Assembly (NCBI GenBank): GCA_030627065.1
Contig: DAOUSV010000089.1
Coordinates: 1-6,368, forward strand
From: Piscirickettsiaceae bacterium
Lineage (GTDB): Bacteria > Pseudomonadota > Gammaproteobacteria > Nitrosococcales > Methylophagaceae
Length of the DNA: 6,368 bases
Reading direction: 5' to 3'
Below are positions 6,301 to 6,368 of the stretch, in pieces (the stretch's first letter is position 1; each line of letters opens with the position of its first letter). A program made the position numbers and the translations under genes. Under the pieces are notes generated by a model. It saw only the letters and a list, made by a program, of their open reading frames with translations. It did no database searches and was not told where the DNA came from.

Positions 6301-6368
6301 ACAAGACCCCAATATTGGTATAAGTTATGAAGTGTTATTGAGACTAAGAATGCTTGATGACACGATTA
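3347..6368 (+). CDS. MASE1-CHASE-PAS-PAS-GGDEF-EAL cyclic-di-GMP signalling protein (3' end outside window)
   Basis: This is a membrane sensor predicted to make c-di-GMP from GTP and possibly degrade it. I checked the frame codon by codon: no stop occurs from the GTG at 3347 to the window edge (1007 codons). Residues about 7-209 are a multi-pass MASE1 sensor (W-I-P-T-G-I-S-L-A-A; R-R-R-R at 185-188 before the last helix). About 225-478 is a periplasmic CHASE-like domain (G-V-A-W-I-D-Y near 280, L-P-V-T-L near 385), followed by a helix at 483-508. PAS1 spans about 538-655 and PAS2 about 660-777. The GGDEF domain (about 786-950) has F-M-D-L-D (821-825), N-D (831-832), G-G-D-E-F (864-868) and an inhibitory-site R-Q-R-D (855-858). 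EAL begins near 963, with E-V-L-L-R at 995-999 fitting ExLxR. The GTG is the first possible start after an in-frame TGA at 3332, though the ribosome site is poor. Whether EAL is complete cannot be seen. Confidence 0.93.
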   Translation, partial: MNNIIKFFVGNSLLLTAYYITAQFTLSLGLPPSGATPLWIPTGISLAAILIWGYRLLPAIFIGDFIIGAELVGLNDTTSIIVCTLIGIQAVAHAWLATWLLYRLKLWPLPLIKESNIIKFFLITAGVSLFLTTLVFCFAEVALGVLSFDELFRTLFTWWAGGAIGVVVFTPLVLILFAKPRQEWRRRRYSVALPLILIFIPLIIMLFSAREYDEKIRVDKFNENSVVIQSLIESELSKNKLLLKAMRAHLRSLDNVSEKQFTSYVNDLSGYQGSISGVAWIDYIPHQERYSYEQKFGQDIIEIDVKGDSLVAKERSNYLVIKYSQVSNNYLKKLDSRSDMNMFDLCFTPERTAICNKIMLTKQAMILPPILESFESSKRFVFLLPVTLEDDDVVGVVAHMYDYQSLFNVILKSASKQWLNVTISDITKIDEPHTIFASEDGHRVINYSNNPSLLKTQTIEIGGRIWQVRYQPSYKFIEKYSTWSLFGIMSAALIILSLISIFLLAMTGRIRRVNIEVDEKTIQIRQHGELLSESEEKYRNLVENVNGEYFIYQHDEDGIFTYVSPSVSFVLGYSSDEFLTHYATYMPDTKLNRAVERHTRKTLESIKSQTYELEIFHKTGELKTLKVMETATHNNNGEVVGVHGVARDITEAKKGQLELEKLSLAVRHSPNAILITDCEGVIQYVNPQFSIITGYDASEVIGKKPNIISSGLMPDSIFKNLWETLLSGREWRGEMHNRKKNGDLYWAREHICPLFDDDNNVSHFIATQEDVTDAKKLSEETSYQASHDLLTGLINRREFELRLDRVIKSVKDEYSEHALCFMDLDRFKVVNDTCGHVAGDELLRQVGDLLLANVRQRDTLARLGGDEFTLLMEHCGIEQAYDACQKIINVLADFRFHWEEHIFIIGISIGLAQINRHTQDGYEVLGHVDGACYAAKDAGRNRVEVHTEDSERLKQRKGEIQWNNEINDALDTNRFELYCQPIIPLQDPNIGISYEVLLRLRMLDDTI

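Noticed and set aside
1..6368. A new defence, toxin-antitoxin or mobile system
   Set aside because: All long frames are accounted for by flagellar, heme, c-di-GMP and DUF4340-like genes. No transposase, integrase, nuclease, repeat array or terminal inverted repeats were found on either strand.

Overview
The window reads as chromosomal DNA from an AT-rich, polarly flagellated gammaproteobacterium. The evidence is the flgA-flgM-flgN order, a textbook sigma-28 promoter in front of flgM, a proteobacterial-type HemH, and a large MASE1-type cyclic-di-GMP enzyme. A marine or methylotroph-like lineage such as Methylophaga is possible, but this is an impression and not a demonstrated assignment. No tRNA, rRNA, CRISPR array, insertion sequence or phage gene was seen.

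Layout. (1) Positions 1-442 hold the C-terminal end of a protein resembling DUF4340, a family usually found next to GldG/ABC-2 transporter genes; it runs in from the left edge. (2) A gap of about 90 bases with a short direct repeat leads to flgA (535-1242), the periplasmic P-ring assembly chaperone. (3) The flgA-flgM gap carries a near-perfect sigma-28 (FliA) promoter at 1274-1300. It should drive flgM (1332-1637, anti-sigma-28) and flgN (1647-2135, chaperone for the hook-filament junction proteins FlgK and FlgL). (4) hemH (ferrochelatase, 2132-3142) lies on the minus strand and converges on flgN; the two stop codons share the bases TTAA. (5) A 204-base intergenic region separates hemH from a divergent gene. 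(6) From a GTG at 3347 to the right edge there is one uninterrupted reading frame of more than 1000 codons. It encodes MASE1 - CHASE - TM - PAS - PAS - GGDEF - start of EAL, and it is cut by the window end. It is easily missed because it has no stop codon inside the window.

How the genes work together. FlgA, FlgM and FlgN act in flagellar assembly. FlgM holds FliA inactive until the hook is finished and is then exported, and the sigma-28 promoter before flgM makes the inhibitor part of its own feedback loop. The big sensor protein probably makes and/or breaks c-di-GMP, which commonly controls the motile-to-sessile switch. Its position near flagellar genes fits that, but no direct regulatory link is visible. 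HemH (last step of heme synthesis) and the DUF4340-like protein appear to be unrelated neighbours.

I found no convincing previously undescribed system. The points most worth a second look are the unusual cysteine set in HemH, the multidomain c-di-GMP protein with a NifL-like second PAS domain, the convergent stop-codon overlap, and small repeats in the two intergenic regions.
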